This document shows positions 32,324-40,506 of a DNA stretch of 64,000 nucleotides, piece after piece. The notes under the pieces are model-generated. The model worked only from the letters and a program-made list of their open reading frames with translations, was not told the origin of the DNA and did no database searches. The position numbers were made by a program, and so were the translations under genes. The stretch comes from Streptomyces longhuiensis (GTDB lineage: Bacteria > Actinomycetota > Actinomycetes > Streptomycetales > Streptomycetaceae): contig NZ_CP085173.1 in assembly GCF_020616555.1 (NCBI RefSeq), forward strand, positions 8,324,001 to 8,388,000, written 5' to 3'. How positions within the stretch are numbered: position 1 is the first letter of the stretch; the number at the start of each line of letters is the position of its first letter.

Positions 32324-34705
32324 ATGGACAGACGTAGTTTCCTGGTCGCAGGCGGCCTGAGTTCGATCACTGCGGTGGGGCTGACCGCAACTCCCGCCCA
32401 AGCGGCGCGGACCGCCGACAGCGAGGCGTCCGACCCGCGGCGGATCGTCGCCGGATCCCTGTCGATGGCGGTGAGTGGTTCGGGCCGGGTGAGCGGCCTG
32501 GTGGATCTGCGCACCGGCACCGACCATCTGGCGGCGGACACTTCGGTGCCGCTGGTCAGCGTGGTGGCCGACGGCAAGCACGAGGTTCCCTCCCAGGTGA
32601 AGGTCTCACCGCGCGACCGCCGGGTCCTGGAGTTCACCGGCGCGCGGGTCACGATCGCGGTGAAGGTGATCACCTGTCCCACGTACTGCACGCTCGAGGT
32701 CGTCGGTGTGACGGCCGCGCCGGGCGTGGACGTACAGACCCTGCTGTGGGGCCCGCTGCCGACGGTGATCACGCGGACTATCGGCGAGACGGTCGGCGTG
32801 GTCGACGACGGACGCTTCGCCCTCGGTGTCCGTCCGCTCAACGACAAGACCGTGGGCGGCTGGCCGAACGAGCACCTGGCGTACGGGTTCGGCCCCGACC
32901 TCATCTGGAATCCGTACGGTCTGCAGACCGGCGAGAAGGACGAGTGGCTGGCGAGCAACGTCGCCGCGAAGACGAGCTGGGGCAGCGTCCTGCGCGCCAC
33001 CACCTATGACTACAGCCGGGTGCGGACCCGGCAGCGCACCAACGGATACGAGATCCCGCTCGGCCCGCTCCCCGCGCCGGAGGGCCGGATCGTCGGGTCG
33101 AAGATCGCGCTGTTCGGCAGCGACTCGGACCTCGCGCTGACGGTGCTCAGCCAGATCGCCCAGCAGCACGGCCAGGCCTATCCGACGCTCGACGGCCAGT
33201 GGCAGAAGGCCGCCCATCGCACCTCGCAGTCCCACTTCTGGGTCCACGACCTCAACACCACCAACGTCACGGCTGCCAGCCGGTACGCCACGCAGGCCGG
33301 GGTCAGGAACATCTACGCGATCACCGGCGACGGACCGTGGGCGTCGCACGGGCACTACCAGTTCAACAGCTCCTTCGGCGGATCGGACGCGGCGGCCGCG
33401 CAGTTGGTCGCGACAGCGTCGAAGGAAGGCATCGAAGTCGGTGTCCACACCCTCTCCGACTTCATAGACGCCCACGACCCGTACGTGAAGGCGCCGGCCG
33501 ACCCGCGTCTCGCCACCGGAGGCAAGGCCAGGCTGACCCGCGCGCTCGGCACCTCGGACACCACGCTGTACGTCGACGCGGGCAAACCGCTGGGCCCCGG
33601 CGTCGACGGACAACGGCTGCGCATCGGCGACGAGTTCCTGACGTACGGCACCGTCACCCGGATCGGCGACGGCGAGTGGCAGGTCGACGGCCTGGCCCGG
33701 GCGCAGTGGAGCTCGACCGCGCAGTCCTACCCGGCGGGCACCAGTGCCGCCCGGCTCATCCAGAACGGCTACGGCGGAGCGATCGGCGGTCTGCCGATCA
33801 TCGACGAGATCGCGTCCCGACTGGCCGGCGCGTACAACGACACCGGTGTCCGGGCCACGTCCTACGACGGCCTGGAGTCGGCGGGCTACAACGGCTGGGG
33901 CGGCTACGGCTTCGCGCACCTGGTCAACGGCGTCCACCGGCAGCTGGACTCCAAGGAGTTCATCACCGAGTGCAGCAACCTCGCCTCCAACACATGGGAC
34001 GCTCAGTCCCGGGCCAGCTGGGGCGAGATCGGCAGGACGGACTACGCGCAGCTCAAGCGCAGCAACACCTTCTACCGTGCCAACCATCTGCCCGGGATGC
34101 TCGGCCAGCAGGGACTGTCCGGCTCCACCACGGTGCAGTCGATCGAGGTCACCATGGCGCGCGCGGCCTCCCTCGACGCCGGCATCAACTTCGAGACCAC
34201 CGTGCAGACCCTCGCGACCGGATCGAACACCGACGCGCTCCTGCGCGCCGTCAAGACGTGGGAGTCCGCACGCGCCGCGGGTGCCTTCACGCCCGCGCAG
34301 AAGAAGGAACTGGGTGCCGAGGGCAGGTTCTGGCATCTGACGGAGGTCACGCCGCATCAGGAGTGGACTCTGCAGGAGATGGGCCCGTCCGGTCAGCCGG
34401 TCGGCGAGCCGCAGCAGGTCACGGCTCCGGCTCCGGGCTTCAGCACGCCGGAACCGCCGGCAGCGCAGGCCGGTGTCCTCTACCAGTTCAAGGTGACGTC
34501 GAGTACTCCGCGGACCCTCCGCTACGAGGTCACCTCCGGCAGCCTTCCGCGTGGACTGACTCTCAACAAGGACACCGGAGGAATCACCGGCATCCCCACC
34601 GCCGCGGGAACCAGCAAGTTCACCGTCACCGCCCGCAACGGCGGGACCGTGGCCGACGCCAAGATCACCTACAAGCTGAGGACGGCACCGGGCCGGCGGC
34701 CCTGA
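32324..34705 (+). CDS. Tat-exported protein of unknown family, probably carbohydrate-active, with C-terminal Ig-like domain
   Basis: A 793-residue protein with a twin-arginine signal (MDRRSFLVAGG, likely cleaved after AQA near residue 27). Residues 30-250 look beta-rich; 280-650 alternate helix and strand like a (beta/alpha)8 barrel (NIYAITGDGPW, GIEVGVHTLSDF, ATSYDGLESAGYNGWGGY, FITECSNLASN), interrupted at about 405-480 by a beta insert. Asp and Glu residues in SYDGLES and FITECS are candidate catalytic groups. Residues 690-785 are an Ig-like (He_PIG type) domain ending in GITGIPTAAGTSKFTVTA. ATG has GAGGAGGAACC upstream. Divergent from a sugar importer, so extracellular glycan cleavage is the natural guess; I cannot assign a glycosidase or lyase family. 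Confidence 0.8.
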   Translation: MDRRSFLVAGGLSSITAVGLTATPAQAARTADSEASDPRRIVAGSLSMAVSGSGRVSGLVDLRTGTDHLAADTSVPLVSVVADGKHEVPSQVKVSPRDRRVLEFTGARVTIAVKVITCPTYCTLEVVGVTAAPGVDVQTLLWGPLPTVITRTIGETVGVVDDGRFALGVRPLNDKTVGGWPNEHLAYGFGPDLIWNPYGLQTGEKDEWLASNVAAKTSWGSVLRATTYDYSRVRTRQRTNGYEIPLGPLPAPEGRIVGSKIALFGSDSDLALTVLSQIAQQHGQAYPTLDGQWQKAAHRTSQSHFWVHDLNTTNVTAASRYATQAGVRNIYAITGDGPWASHGHYQFNSSFGGSDAAAAQLVATASKEGIEVGVHTLSDFIDAHDPYVKAPADPRLATGGKARLTRALGTSDTTLYVDAGKPLGPGVDGQRLRIGDEFLTYGTVTRIGDGEWQVDGLARAQWSSTAQSYPAGTSAARLIQNGYGGAIGGLPIIDEIASRLAGAYNDTGVRATSYDGLESAGYNGWGGYGFAHLVNGVHRQLDSKEFITECSNLASNTWDAQSRASWGEIGRTDYAQLKRSNTFYRANHLPGMLGQQGLSGSTTVQSIEVTMARAASLDAGINFETTVQTLATGSNTDALLRAVKTWESARAAGAFTPAQKKELGAEGRFWHLTEVTPHQEWTLQEMGPSGQPVGEPQQVTAPAPGFSTPEPPAAQAGVLYQFKVTSSTPRTLRYEVTSGSLPRGLTLNKDTGGITGIPTAAGTSKFTVTARNGGTVADAKITYKLRTAPGRRP

Positions 34706-34768
34706 CCCCGCTTCGGTTCCGGCACAGCGGTCGCATCAGCGAAGCCGTCCGCTCCAATTCGTCCGCCC

Positions 34769-34794
34769 TGCCACGTCCCGGTCGGGACGTGGCA
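34769..34794 (+). terminator. Hairpin terminator
   Basis: A 12-bp perfect stem, TGCCACGTCCCG and CGGGACGTGGCA, around two central bases (four unpaired in practice). It lies 64 bases after the stop of the Tat-exported protein gene. Confidence 0.75.
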
Positions 34795-34849
34795 GCCGCG
34801 TTGATCATGGAGGGTGGACAGGCGGGTGCATGGCCTACACACTTAACGA

Positions 34850-35716
34850 ATGATCAACGGAGTTCTGGACCAGGCGCAGCCCTTCGGCCCCCTCGGCAAG
34901 GGTGAGCGCCTCGCCCTGGACGACGTCGGGTCGGGCGTCTTCGAGGGGTACTGCCACGGCGGCCGCGCGCAGGAGCGCGCCTATGGAGGAGCGGTCGTGG
35001 GCCAGGCCCTTGCCGCGGCGTACCGCACCGTCGAGGACGACCGCTCCGTGCACTCCCTGCACGCCTACTTCCTGCGCGCCGTCTCGCCCGAACGTCCCAC
35101 GAGGTACGCGTCCGACGTGGTCCGGGACGGGCGCAGCTACTCCGTGCGCCAGGTGAGCGCCACGCAGGGCGGCAAGGAGGCGCTCACGATGAGCGTGTCC
35201 TTCAAACTGCCGCAGCCGGAGGGGAGCCGACGCCAGCCCGGCATGCCGGACGTCCCCGGCCCCGAAGGCCTCGACGACGGCTTCGCGTTCCGTCCGGCGA
35301 CGCATCCGCTGCGTACGGCGGTGGAGTGCCGGCAGGTGCCGGACGCTGTCGGGCCGGACGAGGGGGAGATCGAGCTGGGGGAGATCGAGCGCTTCGCCTG
35401 GTTCCGCACGGTCGGCGCGCTCCCCGACGACCCCGCGCTGCATGCCTGCGCCCTCGCGTACATCTCCGACGCGCCCCTCGCCCCCACGGCCCTCGTGCCG
35501 TACGGCGAACCGCGGCCGGTCGGTGTCGTGCTCGCCTCGCTGGACCACGCCATGTGGTTCCACCGGCCCTTCCGTGCCGACACCTGGCTCCTGTACGCCT
35601 GCCGCAGCCGCCTCGCGGGCGACGGGCGCACCCTGGCGTACGGCGAGTTCTGGGACCGGGAGGGGCGGCTCGTCGCGTCGGTGGTCCAGGAGGCGCTGCT
35701 GCGGACTAGGGAATAG
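34850..35716 (+). CDS. tesB: Acyl-CoA thioesterase II (TesB family)
   Basis: A 288-residue double-hotdog thioesterase: GGRAQERAYGGAVVGQALAAA carries the family's FRG.QxxxxRVFGGQ-like entry region, SLHAYFLRAVSP its conserved core, and the second hotdog has ASLDHAMWFHRPFRADTW with the catalytic Asp, and GEFWDREGRLVASVVQEALLR at the end. It hydrolyses acyl-CoA in the cytoplasm. The ATG at 34850 has no clear ribosome site, so initiation may be leaderless. It is followed on the same strand by an acyl-CoA ligase, suggesting a shared role in acyl-CoA turnover. Confidence 0.88.
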   Translation: MINGVLDQAQPFGPLGKGERLALDDVGSGVFEGYCHGGRAQERAYGGAVVGQALAAAYRTVEDDRSVHSLHAYFLRAVSPERPTRYASDVVRDGRSYSVRQVSATQGGKEALTMSVSFKLPQPEGSRRQPGMPDVPGPEGLDDGFAFRPATHPLRTAVECRQVPDAVGPDEGEIELGEIERFAWFRTVGALPDDPALHACALAYISDAPLAPTALVPYGEPRPVGVVLASLDHAMWFHRPFRADTWLLYACRSRLAGDGRTLAYGEFWDREGRLVASVVQEALLRTRE

Positions 35717-35916
35717 CCCTGGCCCGCGTCACCGGCGAGTGCCTCCGACTGCCGCCGCGACGGCTCGATCGGCAGGGCCCGAGCTAGCCGTCACCCGGAC
35801 GGTGCCCGCTTGCGTGCGTTCGACGCATTGACGCCGTGCCCCGGGGCCGCGATGCTCACGATCCGCGCCCGTCCTGCGACCACTCGCCGAAGCCGACGCC
35901 GATGGAGGACTCCCGC

Positions 35917-37461
35917 ATGGGCCCGTTCCTGCCCGACGCCGTACGACAGCACGCCGCGCTCACCCCCGGCGCCCCCGCCGTCACCGAAGGTTCCCGGACG
36001 CTGACCTACGCCGAGCTCGACCGGCGTGGCAACCGTGTCGCGCGGGCCCTTCTTGCCGTGGGCCTGCCCCAGGGCACGCACGTCGGCTACCTCGTCCGCC
36101 CCGGCATCCTCTCCGCCGAACTCCTGATGGGCTGCGCCAAGGCGGGGCTCGTCGCCACCCCGCTGAACTGGCGCCTCACCGAGTCCGAACTCGTCGCGGT
36201 CGCCCAGGACGCCGAACTCGGGATCGTCCTGACCCAGACCGAATTCCTGCCCGGCGCCCGCGCGGTGCGGGCCGCTCTGCCCGGCATCACCCTCGTCACC
36301 GAGAGTGGCGCGGACGCGGGTGAGTACACGTACGAGAGGTGGCTGGCCGCGGCGGGTGACGCCGATCCGGGTGCCGGGAGCGAGGACGCGGTCTTCCTCC
36401 AGCTGTACACCTCGGGCACCACCGGGCTGCCCAAGGGCGTCCAGCTCACGCTGAACAACTGCAGCGCGGGCGAAGCCCAGCTGCGCGAGATGGGCTGGAC
36501 GACCGCCTCCGTCTCCCTGAACGTCATGCCCGTCTTCCACATCGCCGGTACCGGCTGGCTCGTGAACGCGCTCGCCGCGGGCGCCCACACGGTACTGGTA
36601 CCCGACCTCGTGCCGTCCGTCGTGGTCGAGCTCATGGAGCGCCACCACGTCACGCACACGTTCTTCGTGCCGGCCATACTCCATCTCCTCACGGCGCTGC
36701 CCGACATCCACGAACGCGACTTCTCCGCGCTCCAGTTGATCGTCTACGGGGCTTCGCCCATCACGCCCGCCCTGCTGCGCCGCTCCATGGAGGTCTTCGG
36801 CTGCGGCTTCTACCAGAAGTACGGCCTGACCGAGACGACCGGCTCCGCCGTGCGGCTGCTGCCCGAGGACCACGTCGTGGACGGTCCGCGCTCCGCGCTC
36901 CTGCGTTCGGCGGGCAACGTGTGGCCCGAGGTCGAGGTGGCCATCGCCGACCCGGTCACGGGCGATCATGTGGCGCCGGGAGTGGTGGGTGAGATCCTCA
37001 CCCGCTCCCACCAGGTCACTCCGGGCTACTGGAAGCGGCCCGAGGAGAACGAGGCGCTGTTCACCGCGGACGGCTGGCTCAGGACCGGCGACGCGGGCTA
37101 TCTCGACGAGGACGGCTATCTGTTCATCACCGACCGGATGAAGGACATGGTGATCACGGGCGGTGAGAACGTGTACCCGGTCGAGGTCGAGTCGGCCCTC
37201 GCCGAGCACGCCGCCGTGCTGGACGTCGCCGTCTTCGGAACCCCCGACGAGAAGTGGGGCGAGGCCGTCACCGCCGCCGTCGTGCTGCGGCCCGGGACGG
37301 ACGCGGTCACCGCGCAGGACCTCATCGACTTCACGCGTGAGCGCATCGCCTCGTACAAGAAGCCGCGGGTCGTCCACTTCGTGGCGGAGCTGCCCCGCAA
37401 CCCCAGCGGCAAGATCCTCAAGCGTGTCCTGCGCAAGGAGCTCGCCGATCGCGCCGATTGA
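35917..37461 (+). CDS. Acyl-CoA synthetase (class I AMP-forming, fatty-acid/aromatic-acid CoA ligase)
   Basis: A 514-residue adenylating enzyme with the P-loop YTSGTTGLPKGV, the YGLTETTG motif, hinge/GWLRTGDAGYLDEDGYLFITDRMKD and the catalytic lysine in NPSGKILKR. It activates a carboxylic acid as adenylate and then thioester with CoA. The ATG at 35917 is preferred over 35902 because GGAGG lies 8 bases before it. Chain-length specificity cannot be judged. The 200-base gap before it contains no other gene. Confidence 0.92.
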   Translation: MGPFLPDAVRQHAALTPGAPAVTEGSRTLTYAELDRRGNRVARALLAVGLPQGTHVGYLVRPGILSAELLMGCAKAGLVATPLNWRLTESELVAVAQDAELGIVLTQTEFLPGARAVRAALPGITLVTESGADAGEYTYERWLAAAGDADPGAGSEDAVFLQLYTSGTTGLPKGVQLTLNNCSAGEAQLREMGWTTASVSLNVMPVFHIAGTGWLVNALAAGAHTVLVPDLVPSVVVELMERHHVTHTFFVPAILHLLTALPDIHERDFSALQLIVYGASPITPALLRRSMEVFGCGFYQKYGLTETTGSAVRLLPEDHVVDGPRSALLRSAGNVWPEVEVAIADPVTGDHVAPGVVGEILTRSHQVTPGYWKRPEENEALFTADGWLRTGDAGYLDEDGYLFITDRMKDMVITGGENVYPVEVESALAEHAAVLDVAVFGTPDEKWGEAVTAAVVLRPGTDAVTAQDLIDFTRERIASYKKPRVVHFVAELPRNPSGKILKRVLRKELADRAD

Positions 37462-37555
37462 ACGACCGTTAAGCAATGGGAGGGGGTGTGCCCGCGGGAT
37501 CCGGCCCGGATATGCGGGACAAAGGCCCCAAAGCTATGCTCGGAGGGTTCCCGTC

Positions 37556-39712
37556 GTGGACGGCGCGGGGCTGGACGGAACACGGGAGGGCTACCGGCCC
37601 GGCCGGCTGACCGGGGTCCCGGCTCACTTCTCCCGGAGCGAACGCATGGCAGGAAGGCGCAGGGCGGAGATAGGCCTGGGGGAGCGCCTTGCCCTGAACC
37701 GCGTGGGCACCTTCGAGTGGGACCTGCCGGAGGGGACCTTCGAGCTCGACGCGGCGGGCCTCGCCGTGTACGACATCGAACCCGACGAGTACGACGGCCG
37801 GCCCGAGTCCCTGCTGTCGCGCGTCGCCCCCGAGGAGGGCGCCCGGCTGGGCGCCGCCGTGATGTCGGAGATCCACGCGGGACGTTCCTCCTTCGGCGCC
37901 TACTTCCGCGTCCGGCGCCGCGACGGCCGGGAGCAGTGGACCCATATGCGCGGCCGGGTCCTCAGGGACGAGCACGGCACACCGCGGAGCGTGGTCGGCA
38001 TCGTGCGCGACGCCGACGCGGACCGCGTCCAGCTCGCCATGACCACCCCCGTACAGCTCGCGGGGTGGCAGCGGATGACCACCGTCCTCCAAGGCACCGC
38101 CGACGCCCTGTCCCGGGCCATGACGGTGGCGGACGTGACCGCCGTCCTCACCGGCGAGGGCGGGCTCGAACTCTTCGGCGCGGACGGACTCGTACTCGGC
38201 CTCGTCAAGGGCGACGCGCTCCAACTCGTCGCCGTGGCAGGCGAATCGACGTCCGAACTCGAAGAACTGAAGCTGCACCGCATCGACGAGTCGCTGCCCC
38301 TCGCCGAGGCGGTGTTCACCCAGCGCCCGCGCTTCGTGACCTCCCTGCGCGAACTCGCCGACACCTTCCCGCGTCTCGGTCCGTACGTGAAACGCCTCGA
38401 GCTGGACGCCGCCGCGTTCCTGCCGCTCGTCGCCCGGGCCCGCTCCGTCGGGGGCCTCGCGCTGCTGTTCCGGGGGCGGGACGAGTTCACGGCCGAGGAC
38501 CGTGACCTGTGCCTCGGCCTCGCGGGCATCGTCGCCCGGTCCCTGCAGCGGGCCATCCTCTTCGACGGCGAACGCGAATTCGCGACGGGCCTCCAGTCGA
38601 CCATGTTGCCCCAGCACATCCCCAAGTTCCCGGGTGTCGAGATCGCCGCCCGCTACCACGCCGCGGGCAGCGGCCGGCAGGTGGGCGGCGACTGGTACGA
38701 CGTGATCCCGCTGCCCCGACGCAGGATCGGGATAGTCGTCGGTGACGTCGAGGGGCACGACACCCAGGCCGCCGCCGTCATGGGCCAGTTGCGCATCGCG
38801 CTGCGCGCCTTCGCGGGCGAGGGCCACCCGCCGTCCACGGTCATCGCGCGTGCCTCGCGCTTCCTCGCCGAGCTCGACACGGACCGCTTCGCCACCTGCA
38901 CGTACGCCCAGGTCGACCCCGCCACCGGAGACGTACGGGCCATCAGGGCCGGACACATGGAACCGATGCTGCGGCACGCGGACGGCCGCGTCAGCACCCC
39001 GCGGGTGCGCGGCGGGCTCCCGCTGGGCCTGGCCACGGAGTTCGAGCAGGAGGAGTACCCCGAGACGCGGCTCGACCTGCTGCCCGGCGAGGCGTTCGTC
39101 CTGTTCACGGACGGCCTCGTCGAGCATCCGGGGGGCGACATCGCGGCGGGCGTGACGGCCCTGACCGAAGCGGTGCGCGACGGGCCGGTCCAGGCGGGCG
39201 CCATCGCCGACCACCTGTCGGAGCGCGTGTCGCGGATCAGGCCGAGCGCCGACGACGTGGCGCTGCTCGTCCTGCGCCGGGACCTCGACCCGGGCACCCC
39301 GTTCGCGCCGCGCATCCACCAGTACCTCCACCCCGCCGACCCCCAGGGGCTCGCCGAGACCCGCACAGCGCTGCGAGGGGCCCTGGAGGACTGGGGATTC
39401 GCCGCGGTGGCGGACGACGTGGAGGTCGCCGCCGGTGAGCTGATGGTGAACGCGCTCCTGCACACGGAGGCCGGCGCCGTCATCACCCTCGAAGTGCTGC
39501 CGGACCCGGCGCGGCGCGTCCGGCTCTGGGTCAAGGACCGGTCGAGCGAGTTCCCGCGCCGCCGCACACCGGGCGAGGCCGCGACATCGGGTCGCGGGCT
39601 GCTGCTCGTCGACGCGGTCGCCGACTGCTGGGGCGTCGAGCCGCGGGGTGAGGGGAAGGCGGTGTGGTGCGAGTTCACGGAGGCGGGGCCGGAGCCTCCC
39701 GGGGGCGCGTGA
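37556..39712 (+). CDS. PAS-GAF-SpoIIE (PP2C) phosphatase with C-terminal anti-sigma-type ATPase domain
   Basis: A signalling protein of 718 residues from GTG 37556 (GGAGGG 8 bases upstream); the ATG at 37646 with GGAG 7 bases upstream is an alternative (688 residues). Domains in order: PAS (about 50-145, NRVGTFEWDLPEG to SVVGIVRDADAD), GAF (about 165-325), SpoIIE-type PP2C phosphatase (about 340-560, GGDWYDVIPLP, VVGDVEGHDTQAAAVMGQLR, LFTDGLVEHPGG) and a HATPase domain (about 595-710, VAAGELMVNALLHTEAG, SGRGLLLVDAVADCWGV). It probably reads a redox, light or ligand cue and acts on anti-sigma-factor antagonists. It is an orphan, with no sigma factor nearby. Confidence 0.92.
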   Translation: MDGAGLDGTREGYRPGRLTGVPAHFSRSERMAGRRRAEIGLGERLALNRVGTFEWDLPEGTFELDAAGLAVYDIEPDEYDGRPESLLSRVAPEEGARLGAAVMSEIHAGRSSFGAYFRVRRRDGREQWTHMRGRVLRDEHGTPRSVVGIVRDADADRVQLAMTTPVQLAGWQRMTTVLQGTADALSRAMTVADVTAVLTGEGGLELFGADGLVLGLVKGDALQLVAVAGESTSELEELKLHRIDESLPLAEAVFTQRPRFVTSLRELADTFPRLGPYVKRLELDAAAFLPLVARARSVGGLALLFRGRDEFTAEDRDLCLGLAGIVARSLQRAILFDGEREFATGLQSTMLPQHIPKFPGVEIAARYHAAGSGRQVGGDWYDVIPLPRRRIGIVVGDVEGHDTQAAAVMGQLRIALRAFAGEGHPPSTVIARASRFLAELDTDRFATCTYAQVDPATGDVRAIRAGHMEPMLRHADGRVSTPRVRGGLPLGLATEFEQEEYPETRLDLLPGEAFVLFTDGLVEHPGGDIAAGVTALTEAVRDGPVQAGAIADHLSERVSRIRPSADDVALLVLRRDLDPGTPFAPRIHQYLHPADPQGLAETRTALRGALEDWGFAAVADDVEVAAGELMVNALLHTEAGAVITLEVLPDPARRVRLWVKDRSSEFPRRRTPGEAATSGRGLLLVDAVADCWGVEPRGEGKAVWCEFTEAGPEPPGGA

Positions 39713-39743
39713 GACACAAGGTGTCGGGCCGTACCCAGGGCCC

Positions 39744-40442
39744 CTAGGACACGGCGAGATCCTCGCCGGTCTCGTCGAGGTGGGCCGCCATGGCCGCGAC
39801 CGCTTCCTCCGGCGTGCCCGATGCGATGGCGGCCAGGATCCGCCGGTGGGCCGTGATCGTGGCCCGCTGGCTGTCGCCCCGGCGGGACCGCCCCTCGTAG
39901 CTGGCGAGCCGGTGCGCGGTGAGGATGTCCGAGAGGGATTCCAGGACGAGTTCCAGCATGCCGTTCCCGGCCATGCGGGCGATCTCGTGGTGGAAGGCGA
40001 GGTCGAGTGCCACGAAGCGGTCGCGGTCCTCGACGGCGTCCTCCATCTCGTCGAGCAGGGCGCCGGCCGCGTCCGTCGAGGCCTCGCCGGACGCCACCCG
40101 GGCCGCCGCGCGGGACGCCAGCGCTCCCTCGATCGCGCCGCGCGCGTCCAGGACGTCGGCGACCTCCAACGACTGCTGGCGCAGCCGGAATTGGAGGATC
40201 TGCCCGAACACCCGCGCCGAGGGGACGTTGACCCTCGCCGGCCGGCCCTGGCTCGACACGAGGATCTCGCGGGCGGACAGCACCCGGATCGCCTCGCGCA
40301 CGGCGAGCCGGTTGACCCCGAACCTGGCCGCGAGTTCGCCCTCCGACGGCACGTCGTCGCCGGGTTCGAGCCCCGACTCCTCGATCAGATCGACGATCTC
40401 GCCGGCGACCTGATCGAACAGGGTGGTGCGGCGCACTGCCAC
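39744..40442 (-). CDS. FadR/GntR-family transcriptional regulator
   Basis: A 232-residue regulator with a winged helix (TTLFDQVAGEIVDLIEESG, then ARFGVNRLAVREAIRVLSARE) and a helical FCD domain with the metal-binding DLAFHHEIARMAGN and ITAHRRILAAI histidines. It is the first gene of a small catabolic locus and is a candidate for binding the CTTAGC-A-GCTAAG palindrome at 42535. Start GTG at 40442 with GAAGGAG upstream. Its ligand is unknown; FCD regulators often bind carboxylates or sugar acids. Confidence 0.9.
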   Translation of the reverse strand: MAVRRTTLFDQVAGEIVDLIEESGLEPGDDVPSEGELAARFGVNRLAVREAIRVLSAREILVSSQGRPARVNVPSARVFGQILQFRLRQQSLEVADVLDARGAIEGALASRAAARVASGEASTDAAGALLDEMEDAVEDRDRFVALDLAFHHEIARMAGNGMLELVLESLSDILTAHRLASYEGRSRRGDSQRATITAHRRILAAIASGTPEEAVAAMAAHLDETGEDLAVS

Positions 40443-40506
40443 GTGGGAACTCCTTCGGGGGACGTGCCGGGCGGGCCCCAGCGTACCTTCGGCCTCACGG
40501 CGGGAA

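Noticed and set aside
39713..39743. Terminator between the SpoIIE gene and the FadR gene
   Set aside because: Only weak stems (GACAC/GTGTC, GGGCC/GGCCC) are possible in the 31 bases; not strong enough to annotate.
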